Positions 47,094 through 59,987 of a stretch of 64,000 bases of DNA are shown in pieces. The notes below the pieces were generated by a model. It had not been told where the DNA came from and did no database searches. It saw only the letters and a program-made list of their open reading frames with translations. The first letter of the stretch is position 1, and the number at the start of each line of letters is the position of its first letter. Source of the DNA: Paralvinella palmiformis (lineage: Eukaryota > Annelida > Polychaeta > Terebellida > Alvinellidae); NCBI GenBank assembly GCA_025642065.1, contig JAODUP010000318.1, positions 186,001 through 250,000 on the forward strand, written 5' to 3'. The position numbers were made by a program, and so were the translations under genes.

Positions 47094-47700
47094 ATTATAT
47101 TTAATTATATAAAGAAATAATTATTACGTTATCCGGCAAATTAAATAATCAGTTTTTAATTATCTGTATTAGCGCGCACATACAAACACGTGCACACACA
47201 CACACACACACTGAGGCGCAAATAAAAAATAAGAAGTAAACAAACACGGAGACATGTGCAAGGACGTGCATCATTGTTGATAAACAATTACTAATTTAAA
47301 TATTCCACAAATTACCATAACAGTATCGACAAATAATAAACCGGGTTAAAGAACGACATTAATTATTGTCACACTATAGCTGGGGGGGATTAGGGGGGGG
47401 GGTAATGTCGGGTCATGTCGCGTTAACAAACAATATAACTTAAATAGCCTTCAATTAGCCACACATCTCTCTGTTCCTCAATTTGTTCACATTTCCCAGC
47501 TGATAACCACCAAACGTTACACCATCAACACAAACATACAGGTAGGGGTCATCTAATATTAATAATCACATCTACAATTAGCGACAGGTAAACTGGAGCT
47601 GATTATTTTTGGATCTATTTATCGTCCTCCATCAGCCAGCTCCGAGGACGTGTCTATCACGTTCTCTCTCTCTCTGTCCAACAGATTGAACAATATATAA
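46000..47700. other. Intergenic sequence with microsatellites
   Basis: CA, GT/GC and TA runs at about 46.06-46.1, 46.18-46.23, 46.52-46.55, 46.77-46.80 and 47.03-47.09 kb, and G homopolymers near 47.38-47.40 kb. Open frames cross the microsatellites. No gene is recognised. Confidence 0.6.
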
Positions 47701-47739
47701 GTAAAGACCTCTCTATCTGGGCGCGCTGCCACCAAAGGG

Positions 47740-47935
47740 GTGGGTGGCGGTGCGGCGGCCGCAGTATTGGGACTTAAAGACATGTCTCGTGCCATGTCCG
47801 CGGCCACGGTCACGGGCGCCGCCATTTTTGATTGGCGGCGTCGCGCACGCGCATCGGATCGGGGCCGCTCCGACCCCGGGCTTAAAATGGCGCCGGGTCG
47901 CTGGAACACGTTCGTCTGCGAGTTTCTTGGTTAAT
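47740..47935. promoter_or_regulatory. CpG-island-like promoter candidate with divergent YY1-type elements
   Basis: Very GC- and CpG-rich against an AT-rich background. Contains GCCGCCATTTTT (47818-47829), ATTGG (CCAAT box), GCGCACGCGCAT (NRF1-like, 47843-47854) and TTAAAATGGCGCC (47882-47894). The two ATGGCG elements face away from each other, and short frames start at each, but neither shows a convincing exon or known peptide. Confidence 0.45.
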
Positions 47936-48045
47936 AATAATAGTAATGATGTGGTTATTGTCCTTGTTGACGTAGAAAGGCGCTTACGACTGTGACCAGA
48001 TATGTAGGTTACGATTTTAAATAGAATACTCCACATATCTGAACC

Positions 48046-48108
<63 letters not shown>

Positions 48109-48930
48109 GATAAATAGATAGATAGGTAGGTAGACAAATATGAAAAACCGCGATGCTTGTTGTAACTGTGTGTGTGTGTGTGGTGGTGCTCTCTGTGCGT
48201 GCGCGCGCGCGCACTATATTTGTCGCGGTGGACAAGACACTAGCACATATAATCGCAATCGTAACCAATCATCTGGAAGATTCATCGGAGCTTTCCAAAA
48301 CTAGCGTCCCATGCGTACGCACAGAACCTGGGCCCGTCTTCATCAATTCAGTATTAAGTTAACAACGAACCCTTTCACATCACACATAACCTGTCTTCTA
48401 CGACCACCGGCTCTGTGAACACAGGTACCACTAGCCTACACCAATTGACACGACACTGTTTCTTATAATTATGTATCAGCAGTGAAACAATAAAACTTAA
48501 TTATGACGATACTATCAGAGGTTCCGGTGTGAAGAACTTCGTTTTACTTTCGAAGACGGTTCCGGTGAATTTGGAGCGACTCCGTGCCGGCACACTTTAA
48601 TCTGTTGATATCACACACACGCACGCACGCACGCACGCATACACATACGCATACACACACAGCGTTATCAGTTTAGAGGTTTAGATGACTTTTTATATAG
48701 ACCCAGTTAGTACATAAACGTCAAATACGAGGGATCTAATCAGTTATCGGGTACTTTAAAGTAACTAAGTAAGTTACTAGGACATATATATTAGTCAAAA
48801 ACAGGTAGACCGTAAAACAGACAGGTAAATACTACAGCAAGTACAGCCAGGATAGACAGCAGACAAGTAGAGTACAGCCAAATAGACAATCAGACAGGCA
48901 AATACTACAGCAAATTGAGTCAGATTGTCT
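47936..48930. other. Intergenic sequence, microsatellites only
   Basis: TA then TG runs at 48048-48108, a GTGC tract at 48168-48215 and a CACG run at 48612-48640. No gene is seen. Confidence 0.6.
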
Positions 48931-48937
48931 ATATATA

Positions 48938-49625
48938 ATCAGGTAGATAACACGTCACCTACAACCAGACAGGTAGATAACACGTCACCTACAACCAGAC
49001 AGGTAGATAACACGTCACCTACAACCAGACAGGTAGATAACACGTCACCTACAACCAGACAGGTAGATAACACGTCACCTACAACCAGACAGGTAGATAA
49101 CACGTCACCGAGACATGTATATAGCACGTCGCCTACAATCAGACAGACAGATAGCATGTCCTCTATAACCAGGCAGTTGGAAAACATGCCACCTACGACT
49201 AGACATGTAGATAGCACGCCACCTACAGCCAGACAGGTAGATAACATGCCCCCTACAACCAGACAGGTAGATAACAGGTACCTACAACCAGACAGGTAGA
49301 TAACAGGTACCTACAACCAGACAGGTAGATAACAGGTACCTACAACCAGACAGGTAGATAACAGGTCACCTACAACCAGACAGGTAGATAACAGGTCACC
49401 TACAACCAGACAGGTAGATAACATGCCCCCTACAACCAGACAGGTAGATAACAGGTACCTACAATCAGACAGGTAGATAACAGGTACCTACAACCAGACA
49501 GGTAGATAGCAGGTCACCTACAACCAGACAGGTAGATAACAGGTCACCTACAATCAGACAGGTAGATAACAGGTACCTACAACCAGACAGGTAGATAACA
49601 GGTCACCTACAAGCAGACAGACGAT
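48938..49625. repeat. 30-bp minisatellite, about 22 units
   Basis: Unit ACAACCAGACAGGTAGATAA then CACGTCACCT. The left part is regular; the right part is mixed, with 28-bp units ending CAGGTACCT and others ending CAGGTCACCT. Confidence 0.95.
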
Positions 49626-49765
49626 TAACAACTCACATCCACCAACACACAACATTATGCAGAAACTTTATTTCATAACCTGACAATCCATTTTTGTTTC
49701 TGGATGGAAACTGTGGGTACCTAGATTCTACTGATTTTAACCAATTTAGGATCTACACAACAGGC

Positions 49766-49926
49766 AAATATCTATATATTAAAAATATTTCGTCTTTTTC
49801 AAACAGTGTACACTACATAAGAGATTATATTACTTCGTGTTGGATAACCACAAAGTATTTTAATCTTCTATGTGTAGTGCACACTGTTTGAAAAAGCCAA
49901 AATATTTTTTAATATATAGATATATG
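49766..49926. mobile_element. Near-perfect 160-bp palindrome, MITE-like
   Basis: ATATCTATATATTAAAAATA ... CTTTTTCAAACAGTGTACAC at the left reappears inverted at the right as GTGCACACTGTTTGAAAAAG ... TTAATATATAGATAT. Pairing continues with mismatches almost to the centre near 49845. Flanking TA dinucleotides fit a Tc1/mariner-type target duplication. There is no coding capacity. Folded RNA would be a long hairpin. Confidence 0.75.
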
Positions 49927-50929
49927 TATTTAATATAAAAATGACAAGAAGCTATTATTTAAATACTGAAAATTATCAATTTCACAATGAATTTGGAAGA
50001 AAAAAAAAACTTTTACACATTATGTACAACATAATAATGAAAGTTTGTTCAAACCACTACGGCATCGAAATGGTATTTGTCTGTTAATGTGCACGAGAGA
50101 GAGAGAGAGAGAGAGAGAGTGTGTGTGTGTGTGTGTCACTCCTAAAATAGCATAACATAAATAAGTAAATAACAGACTAGACATATCAATAACATGTTAT
50201 GTACAACTTTAGATATAAATAGCATGTTCCGTGTACAATGAGATAGGACCCGTATATAATGTACAATGATAATATATCAAGTACAGCGACATCCGTTATA
50301 CAGGACTATAATCAGTTATAGCTAAATAGCACGTCAATTACAATCAGTTATTACTAATTAACAGTTATAACTAATTACATCAAGTTTAACCCGTTACAGA
50401 TAGTGACCTCGCCGAGTTCAACCAGTTATATAGGTAAAATAGTGGATCAACTAGAACCAGGAAGACATAACAGACATAACATCTCATCTATATATATATA
50501 TATATATATATGTTATGACATGTCTAACAAGACAAAAATTACATATTTTTCAAACCCCCCCCCCCTCCCCACCCCCATAAAAATAACCACACAACCACCC
50601 AACCAACAAAACCAAACAACCCCAAATACAGGCGCGCACTCACACACACACACGCGCGCGTTTATACACTGAGAGAAATAGTCGTTATAAAAGTATCATG
50701 TAACAATGGTTCACCATTATGTGTCCTGATTTCAGGTGAATATCGTCGTTGTTGTTGTTGTTGTTGGTGGGGCTACTGCTACTGTTATCATCTATTCGTC
50801 CCCAAATTAGGATGCCATATTACCGCCAGATTTTTTTATATACCTATAATCTCTATATCTAGGTTACCATATGACGTGCAGTGTATGGGTTATAAATATG
50901 TATTATGACAAATGTAACCTTTTTATACA

Positions 50930-50960
<31 letters not shown>

Positions 50961-51597
50961 TGCGTGCGTACGTGCGTGCAGAAGGGTGCTCCCTGGCTAT
51001 ATTTAAGTATTGTTTACTCGTCATAAATGTTGGTTTGCTCCAGTTAAAGAATGCTTAATGGAAAATTTCCATATCACTGTTTCACAAAATGCCAAGAAAA
51101 AGTACCACACGGCAATACCAGTATATATATATATATATATATATATATAAGTGTAAACAAGCTATTGTACTTCTTTGATAAGATCCATTTTACTTTTGTC
51201 GCGAAAAGGCTCTCCATATATTTTGAACTGTTTGGCGACCCCCCCCCCTCAATGACAACGTTGTCGATGATGATATGTAACTAGGTCACATGGGCCAAGT
51301 AGCTTCAACTGATTCAGTTTTTTTGGCTGGTATCAGTTCAGATGCAGATTCTACCAGCAATTACTTTCCTTGCCACCATTAGTCATTGTAATCGGTTGTA
51401 TCTCGCAAATTAAGGTTAAATTACGTAATTCTGTGAATGGAGACGTCACAATAAGGTCGTATTTATCACTTTCAGTCACGTGGCTGCTTAATTATACGAT
51501 AAAATATACGCGCATGCCCAGATTAGGTACACTTATGGAGTAGCGGCCTCTCATTCAGGACCAAGAAAAATGTCAGCCTTCGACCTTGGCCACACCA

Positions 51598-51639
<42 letters not shown>

Positions 51640-51749
51640 TGAGTGAGTGAGTGAGTGCGTCACCATATACAATTATAATAACCTAATGACGTCACAGGAC
51701 AATAATTACATCATAATGTGCGTCAATATTTTAGACCGTAAATTACCCC

Positions 51750-51785
<36 letters not shown>

Positions 51786-52572
51786 CAATGCTAACACAGT
51801 AACAGCATCAACAAAAATACCTCTAAATTGAGACGAAAAGGTGTTGTATATTAATTTTGTTTGTTGCCATTCTGCTACACTTCTACACAAGTCAAAGACA
51901 AAGATTCTCTAAAAGGCTCAGAGCCATTATATTCTTTGATATTTTTATTTTTCGATTTTTCTCATTTGAAGTTGCCTAAATTATAAGGACGCGAACACGA
52001 AAGGATCTTACAGCTGAAAATCGATCCGTGAAAGGATGTTCTAAACAATTTTCATAAATTATTTCACAATAAAACAAACTGTACACCTTGGTAATTAACA
52101 GCCCAAACCTTTACACGCACTTAGAACGTATACATCATGTTATTGTTATGTTATGTTACTAAATAATTTGTTACGCTACTATCACCAAGTCAGAGAAGAT
52201 ACTACCCTCGCTTATATTTATAATTAATATTTTTAAATTCGATTTTCTCCTTAGTTTTATCAGGCACGAGATTCACTGCCAAATTACACGATATATATAA
52301 CTGTGCTAAAAGATGGTGCCAACTCAGTTAATTAATTAATTAATTAAAATAAAGTGCAAACACTTCACAATAAGAAAGCAATTAAAATGCCACAATAAGA
52401 TTTTATTGTATGACGTAACTGGGATTATTAAATTTTGATGTTTTAGATTTGTTTAATACTCGATGAATTTTAATTATCATTCTGTAGGAAAAAATAATGA
52501 GGTAATATAATGAAAATTTTTAATTTAGATATTTATGATAATTATATTTCGTGTGTGTGTGTATATATGTAC

Positions 52573-52635
<63 letters not shown>

Positions 52636-54430
52636 CGCGCGCGCGCACGTGCGTAAAAACTGTGATTTGGAAACATGAACTAATCAAGCTGGACACCAAT
52701 ACATCACAGCGCCGCCCAGCGGATTATTTATATCATAGAAGGTACGCGCCATTAAAAAGATTTATACAAACAATATCCAGTCATTTGTATGTGCCAAAGC
52801 ATAAATGCAAAGAGAAAACGTCACTCTCCCCTCCCCCCACAACCACCACCACGAAATACACACAAACAAAATAGACAGACATGCGTTTTGCTTTCAAATA
52901 AATTTAAAATTATTTTTTTAATCAACAATCCAAAGTGAAGAGTTACGAACGTGTATAAAGATCACTAGGTTACGATTTACAGAGGAAAAACCCCAACAAA
53001 TGCACTTTGGTACGAATTTTTCTAGCCGCATTTTACAAAAACTGCTGCACCTAGGTGACATGTGGCGCCATCTAGCAAATATTTATGATATACAGTGCTA
53101 GGTCATCACAAACAGAGAGAGAGAGAGAGAGAGAGAGCGAATGCTATAGGGGACATATTAGAGCTAACAGAGTGTTATATCTTGAGACGGCAGTAAACAG
53201 TGCCCCTTGAAGTTTTTGTTGTAAGAATATTCATAAATATCAAGGTTATGTGGGTATATTTTAAGGTAATTTTCACATCGACTAGTTAATAAGGAATTTC
53301 CAATATTGGTCGATATCCTGAAGATTGAACACAACCACCCGTCACCAATGTAAACTAATATAAACTATGACTGTAAACATTTGTTGGTACCCTCGTCATG
53401 ATAAATAAACATCGTCCTTATTTAAAGACATCAGAGGTTATTCCACCTGACTGGCGTCAGGTGACTTAATACCGTTAGATGGCAGTCATAAAAGTGTCAT
53501 AACTCAGTCAGGTGTCTGTCAAAATGGTGACATGAGTCAGTCAAACTACTGACAAGACTCAATCAACGCGTCTGTCAAACTAGTGACACGACTCCGGCCA
53601 GAAGTGTCTATCAAAACGATAAACTAACTCAGCCAGGAGTGTGACTCAGCCAGGTGTTTATCAGAAGGCTGGGTGACCTAATTCAGCCAGGTAGCACACT
53701 CAGACAGCTCTACCATTACTCTATCTTGTCAGGTGTCATGACTGACGCCTGTAGTGTTGTTAGCCAGTCATCAGTCGTCAAACATTACTTTGTCACATTA
53801 TGATAGACACAAACAACATCGAGTCGAGTCAATTAACTAAATAAACACCTACCTGTAACCCGTCACCGATGATATGTCCATATATTGTTTGTAAATATAT
53901 TATATGTAAAAATATTATATGTAAATATACTATAGACGTCTATCATTAGCTACGAGTATGCTTATGTCTTAAAATAACACTTTTGATCACAAATAGCTTC
54001 TTCGGATAATTCTTTTAAGAACAATTACTTCTCTTGTCATAATTAATCAATTTATTAATTATATCTTATAATACCAAAGGTAAATAAAGGATTCGAGCAT
54101 TCACTTGATATCGTAAACATTACACATAAATTGAGAGGGGTGGAGTTTCGTAATATTTTGGGTTTACACAGAACCCATTGTTAAAATATGCAGGCATCCT
54201 TAGAGGGGCGCATGGAGAATGGTGACGTAATACGCCGTGTGCACCTTCCAGAAGAGGCATTAAGGACCACGGACACATTTCTCGAGTAGTTGGTACTAAA
54301 CACCTTTCTAGACGAGGACGTGTCGCTAGATCCAGGATTGTACATACTATTCTGGAGCAGGCTTTGGGCATCTTTAAATCACGGAATGTTCTCTATCACA
54401 CCAGGTCGTGAACACATTTCCATCACAAGC
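49927..54430. other. Intergenic AT-rich sequence with microsatellites
   Basis: Contains GA/GT (50095-50137), C-rich (50555-50575), GT/GC (50932-50975), TA (51122-51150), CA/GA/GTGA (51598-51656), TA (51753-51781), TA-GT-TA-GC (52552-52650), TTAA (52333-52346) and GA (53113-53138) runs. A 252-bp minus-strand open frame at 54120-54371 has no recognisable similarity or splice context. No gene is called. Confidence 0.5.
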
Positions 54431-54529
54431 TTGGACACCTGTTGATCTGTTGATCCGTTGATCCATTGATCTGTTCATCCGAAAGGCTGAACACTCTTCT
54501 ACTATTAGCTCTGGATACCTGTCTATCAT

Positions 54530-54740
54530 AAGACTCTGACACCTTTCTATCATAGGTCGCGAACACCTTATTAAACATAGGTTATATCGTCACGAACACC
54601 TTTCTATCATAGGCCACAGACATCTTTCTATCATAGGCCACGAACATCTTTCAATTATAGGTCAGGAACACCTTTCTATCATAGGCCACAGACAATTTTC
54701 TATCAAAGACCACGAACATCCTTTCTACATCACTTGACCT
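54530..54740. repeat. Degenerate 25-bp tandem array
   Basis: Unit ACCTTTCTATCATAGGCCAC followed by GAACA/AGACA, about 8 diverged copies. Confidence 0.85.
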
Positions 54741-54822
54741 AAACCCTTATCAAAGGCAGACGACGGTTGATACTTATCTATGACCAGCCATGAATAGCTT
54801 TCCACACACAAAAAAACAACAT

Positions 54823-54889
<67 letters not shown>

Positions 54890-55282
54890 GAGACGGTCCT
54901 TCTCATACAGTGAGAGTTCACCTTTTACAGAGAGATCTCACCAATAAAGAAGATAACTGCTAACAATATTACCTGAATAACACTACTATATCATACCTGA
55001 TAGACGATAGAGAGAGATGGTATTCTAGGGGCGGATCCTATATGTAATGGGGGAGGGGGATTTCTTCAGCCCAAAACATAATTGTATCTAATCAATAACA
55101 CCTGACAGAAAATACGCAATCTCTCTCCACACACACACACACATACACAGATATATACACACACACAGAGAGAGAGAGAATCCTTTCTCAAGAACAATCT
55201 TGTTTTTAATTTCCATTTGTTAAGCCTCAGTTTATGGATAAAACTATCTAAATTACTTTCTCAGAAGGACAAGGTCACGTTT

Positions 55283-55331
<49 letters not shown>

Positions 55332-55971
55332 GGTATCTTCGAACGTGTGAAGTCATCCCATAAGATGCGGTTATTAGCTAAATAGCTGTGACCTTGAGAC
55401 TAGAGTTTCAATAAAAGTATTAATGCGTGCGTGCGTGTGTGCGTGCGTGTGTTTGCGTGTGTCTTGAGGGCGACACCAAAATGATATGTGTTGCATTACG
55501 AAGTCACCGAAGAGTTAAATATTACAAAGACACTTTGTTGACATGAAGGTCTACTGATATGATAGTTGATGAGATTGATGTGAATTAGATAAATGAAAAG
55601 AACGCGTTCGGTGACAGCTTTCGTTCACTATCCTGATGAATCGCCAAACGACATAAACGTGACATAATATCTAGGCAGTTCCTATCTATCGATCTATCTG
55701 ACCAGTTAGCGATCGATATGTAGCGATCGATATGAGTGAAAATACTATTATTTCTGTTATTGTCGGAATTATTAGAATTATTATCATAATATATATTATA
55801 TGTACTGATATATATGCTTTATTTCCTGTTATATCTGCGTTATATATGTACTAATATATAAAATTTGTTTTCTATTTAGGTAGTAGTCGTTTGATCATAA
55901 TTCTGTAAGAATTATAAACATCACGAAAACCTGAGCCCACGCCTTTATTATATGTTACATAAAACACACAA

Positions 55972-56016
<45 letters not shown>

Positions 56017-56266
56017 ATATATATACATGTATATCATTTAACAGGTACCAGGAGACAGCGTAAGATACGTGGACACATTAAAATAAACATTGTGAAGATG
56101 CAACTTAAATTTTAATCTTCAAACAACCAATATACAACAATAATCAAGTGTCATCCTCTATATCTGGTCGTCTAATTTCACAAGACAGAGCCCTGAAATA
56201 TCGGCATTAACTAATAAGAGCCGCTTCACACTGACCCATTTTCGGGTTGTATTCCAACGCTAACTG
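54741..56266. other. Intergenic sequence, microsatellites
   Basis: CA-TA-GA compound runs at 54823-54890, CA/GA at 55128-55178, CT-TA at 55285-55332, GTGC at 55425-55460 and CA-TA at 55965-56030. No gene is seen. Confidence 0.6.
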
Positions 56267-57794
56267 CCCACAGGCCGAATCCGGGACACTTAGCCAACGG
56301 ACACTTAGCCAACGGACATTTAGCCAATATTTGCAGGGGGGACATTTAGCCAACATTCAAGATTTTTGATTATATTTATGTGAGTTTTCATAAATATAGT
56401 TGTTTCAATAAATACAAAACATTGTTATGATTGTATGTAACTGTATTTTTATAATTGATTGTACAAATGTAACAAACACAAAGTGATGTCTCATATTCTA
56501 AAACTTGTAATTACGGATGTTACATATAGTCTACAGCTGTTATATTCAATCGTCATAGTGTATGTAATTGAATTTTATTCAATTCATTTTACGAATGTAA
56601 TGATCACAAACAAATGTACTCTAAAATTTTAAAACACAACATTGCATATAATACATAATATTTCTGACATGTTGTCTATAGGTGTACATTGTCAATATTC
56701 CTATTATTAAGTCTACATCATATACTTTTAATATATTTGTTTGTGTTGTCTATATTGTTTCCATATTTTATATTTCTTAACTGGGCGTTAAGTATAAATA
56801 TACTTGAATAAAATATTGAGCCATTTAAGAACAGAAAAAAAAACACAGCGAGCCATAATAATCTCATTTAAATGTATCGCTCAAATAATGACACAAGTAT
56901 TTCCTTAATAGTGTATGTAATTAACAAACATCAAAATGCTCAATGGCTTCAATGCCATTCCATGTCTTCCGTACGGTTATTGCATTTTGGTTTAAATACG
57001 GACGTATATGTGTATGATTTAAAAATGTGTGACACAGACTACCTGTATGTCACGAACTGGATAATCATATTCTCGTTTATCCCACATATTTTCATGATCC
57101 CACATTTCATTATCCCACATATTTCATAATCCCACATATTTTCATAATCATGCAACAAACCTTGTCGGATCAACAAATTCTGACTGTATATAAAACAGAA
57201 TCACTGTAAATGAAGCCAGATCTAATTGCCCTGGGGCCCTTTTATCCTACTAGCCTAAAGAAGTCACTGGTTCCAGGTGAAAGAAGTTAAGTGTCATTGG
57301 GGATGGTCTGGTCAACTTGAAGGTACACCAAACAGAAGCACTGTAAACAAAGCCAGATCTATTTGCACTAGGTGACCCATTTATTTGATAGTATCTTTCA
57401 CATACATGCATTTTAATTAGCACACTACTCAATATTTGGAGTACGGACAGTTGCTCTGAACTTTAATTCCCTAATAATTGGTAATATTCATCCCAATAAT
57501 TATATAGGTAATATGATACTAAGAAATATATTTCTGAATTAAAAATCAATTAATTTTTTTTAATTTTTCCTCATTAAAAATTCACTGGTGAGCAAGTGTC
57601 CATTTTTTTCATTTTGTTTGGTTAGCAACTGTCCTACACCCTAATATGCGACACTATGGCTACATGAATAGTAGGAATATAACAAAATAATGACATTTAT
57701 TGTTCTTCTGCACACAAAGTGAATATTGTCTATCTGAATAGTTAAATAGTCTAATTCAACACTGCCTCTGAGAATCCTATAGCAGAATACCATC

Positions 57795-58021
57795 TTAAGT
57801 TTTACTGTTGCATAGAAGATTGTGCACTTTAGTGTGAATATTTACAAAGTTTGAAAATATTCGCTCACTTGATGCTGATGAAACTGAATCCATTGAACAT
57901 TTTGTGTAATAGACTATTATTAGCTTGCTGATGATCACACTTTTTGCACTTTGCACATTTCTTATTTCCAACGGCAACATGTAAAAAATGTTCCCAAGTG
58001 GAATTCTCTGGCCTTCCACCT
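57795..58021 (-). pseudogene. Transposase remnant: BED finger joined to hAT C-terminal dimerisation motif
   Basis: One minus frame reads GRPENSTWEHFLHVAVGNKK then CAKCKKCDHQQANNSLLHKM, the W-x-HF ... CxxC ... H pattern of a BED zinc finger. The adjoining sequence in another frame reads SSASSERIFSNFVNIHTKVH, the hAT-family dimerisation motif (SSAxSERxFS). In an intact hAT transposase these lie hundreds of residues apart, on either side of the RNase-H-like catalytic domain. Here they are contiguous and out of frame, so the middle has been deleted. Confidence 0.72.
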
Positions 58022-58434
58022 TTATACAGTACTAAAGGCTGGATATCAAATAATAATCACAGTATTAGTTCAATAATTTAAGCCAACATGTAGGTATGTA
58101 TCAATGTGATATAACACTATGATCATGAGAAAGTGTAACACAACTTCAAATTAAATTCAGACTGGCTTTCTATACTGAGGCAAAATGAAGTCACATTTTA
58201 AAACTATGATATATCACCTGGGTTATACAGTCACATCTTAACAACATTACAATACATGTTTGATGTCAACATTGGATAGAGGATTATTCTGAGACTAGTA
58301 GGTTATCTGCCATATATACAAGTAGTAATTACCCACATGTCAGATATAGTTAAGAAGTTAGTAAAGGGGTCAACTAGACTGGGTATTGGGTATCATATAA
58401 ATGTGGATTAGTCTGTTAACTCAATTACCATATT

Positions 58435-59987
58435 ACATATTGTATGTATTACTGTCATGTTGTAGTAGGTGTTGTTACATATTGTATGTATTACTGTCAT
58501 GTTGTAGTAGGTGTTGTTACATATTGTATGTATTACTGTCATGTTGTAGTAGGTGTTGTTACATACTGTATGTATTACTGTCATGTTGTAGTAGGTGTTG
58601 TTACATATTGTATGTATTACAGTCATGTTGTAGTAGGTGTTGTTACATATTGTATGTATTACAGTCATGTTGTAGTAGGTGTTGTTACATATTGTATGTA
58701 TTACTGTCATGTTGTAGTAGGTGTTGTTACATATTGTATGTATTACTGTCATGTTGTAGTAGGTGTTGTTACATATTGTATGTATTACTGTCATGTTGTA
58801 GTAGGTGTTGTTACATATTGTATGTATTACTGTCATGTTGTAGTAGGTGTTGTTACATATTGTATGTATTACTGTCATGTTGTAGTAGGTGTTGTTACAT
58901 ATTGTATGTATTACTGTCATGTTGTAGTAGGTGTTGTTACATATTGTATGTATTATAGTCATGTTGTAGTAGGTGTTGTTACATATTGTATGTATTACTG
59001 TCATGTTGTAGTAGGTGTTGTTACATACTGTATGTATTACTGTCATGTTGTAGTAGGTGTTGTTACATATTGTATGTATTATAGTCATGTTGTAGTAGGT
59101 GTTGTTACATATTGTATGTATTACTGTCATGTTGTAGTAGGTGTTGTTACATATTGTATGTATTACTGTCATGTTGTAGTAGGTGTTGTTACATACTGTA
59201 TGTATTACTGTCATGTTGTAGTAGGTGTTGTTACATATTGTATGTATTATAGTCATGTTGTAGTAGGTGTTGTTACATATTGTATGTATTACTGTCATGT
59301 TGTAGTAGGTGTTGTTACATATTGTATGTATTACAGTCATGTTGTAGTAGGTGTTGTTACATATTGTATGTATTACAGTCATGTTGTAGTAGGTGTTGTT
59401 ACATATTGTATGTATTACTGTCATGTTGTAGTAGGTGTTGTTACATATTGTATGTATTACTGTCATGTTGTAGTAGGTGTTGTTACATATTGTATGTATT
59501 ACAGTCATGTTGTAGTAGGTGTTGTTACATATTGTATGTATTACTGTCATGTTGTAGTAGGTGTTGTTACATATTGTATGTATTACTGTCATGTTGTAGT
59601 AGGTGTTGTTACATATTGTATGTATTACAGTCATGTTGTAGTAGGTGTTGTTACATATTGTATGTATTACTGTCATGTTGTAGTAGGTGTTGTTACATAT
59701 TGTATGTATTACTGTCATGTTGTAGTAGGTGTTGTTACATATTGTATGTATTACTGTCATGTTGTAGTAGGTGTTGTTACATATTGTATGTATTACAGTC
59801 ATGTTGTAGTAGGTGTTGTTACATATTGTATGTATTACTGTCATGTTGTAGTAGGTGTTGTTACATATTGTATGTATTACTGTCATGTTGTAGTAGGTGT
59901 TGTTACATATTGTATGTATTACAGTCATGTTGTAGTAGGTGTTGTTACATATTGTATGTATTACTGTCATGTTGTAGTAGATATCGT
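58435..59987. repeat. 42-bp minisatellite, about 37 units, inside the transposon
   Basis: Unit ACATATTGTATGTATTACTG then TCATGTTGTAGTAGGTGTTGTT. It is extremely homogeneous; the main variable sites are TTACTG/TTACAG/TTATAG and ATATTG/ATACTG. Frames stay open for more than 500 codons on both strands because the unit is 14 codons and stop-free; these are not genes. Confidence 0.97.

Noticed and set aside
47619..47909. 96-codon minus-strand frame starting near AAAATGGCGGC (MAAPVTVAADMARD...)
   Set aside because: Low-complexity Ala/Pro sequence in a CpG block, no recognisable similarity, and no donor in the phase needed to join BCOR exon 2.
48938..49625. CRISPR-like array (30-bp repeats)
   Set aside because: The repeats are directly adjacent with no spacers; this is a eukaryotic minisatellite.
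54120..54371. 83-codon minus-strand frame
   Set aside because: No known domain, no splice context, and an adjacent degenerate tandem repeat; probably chance.
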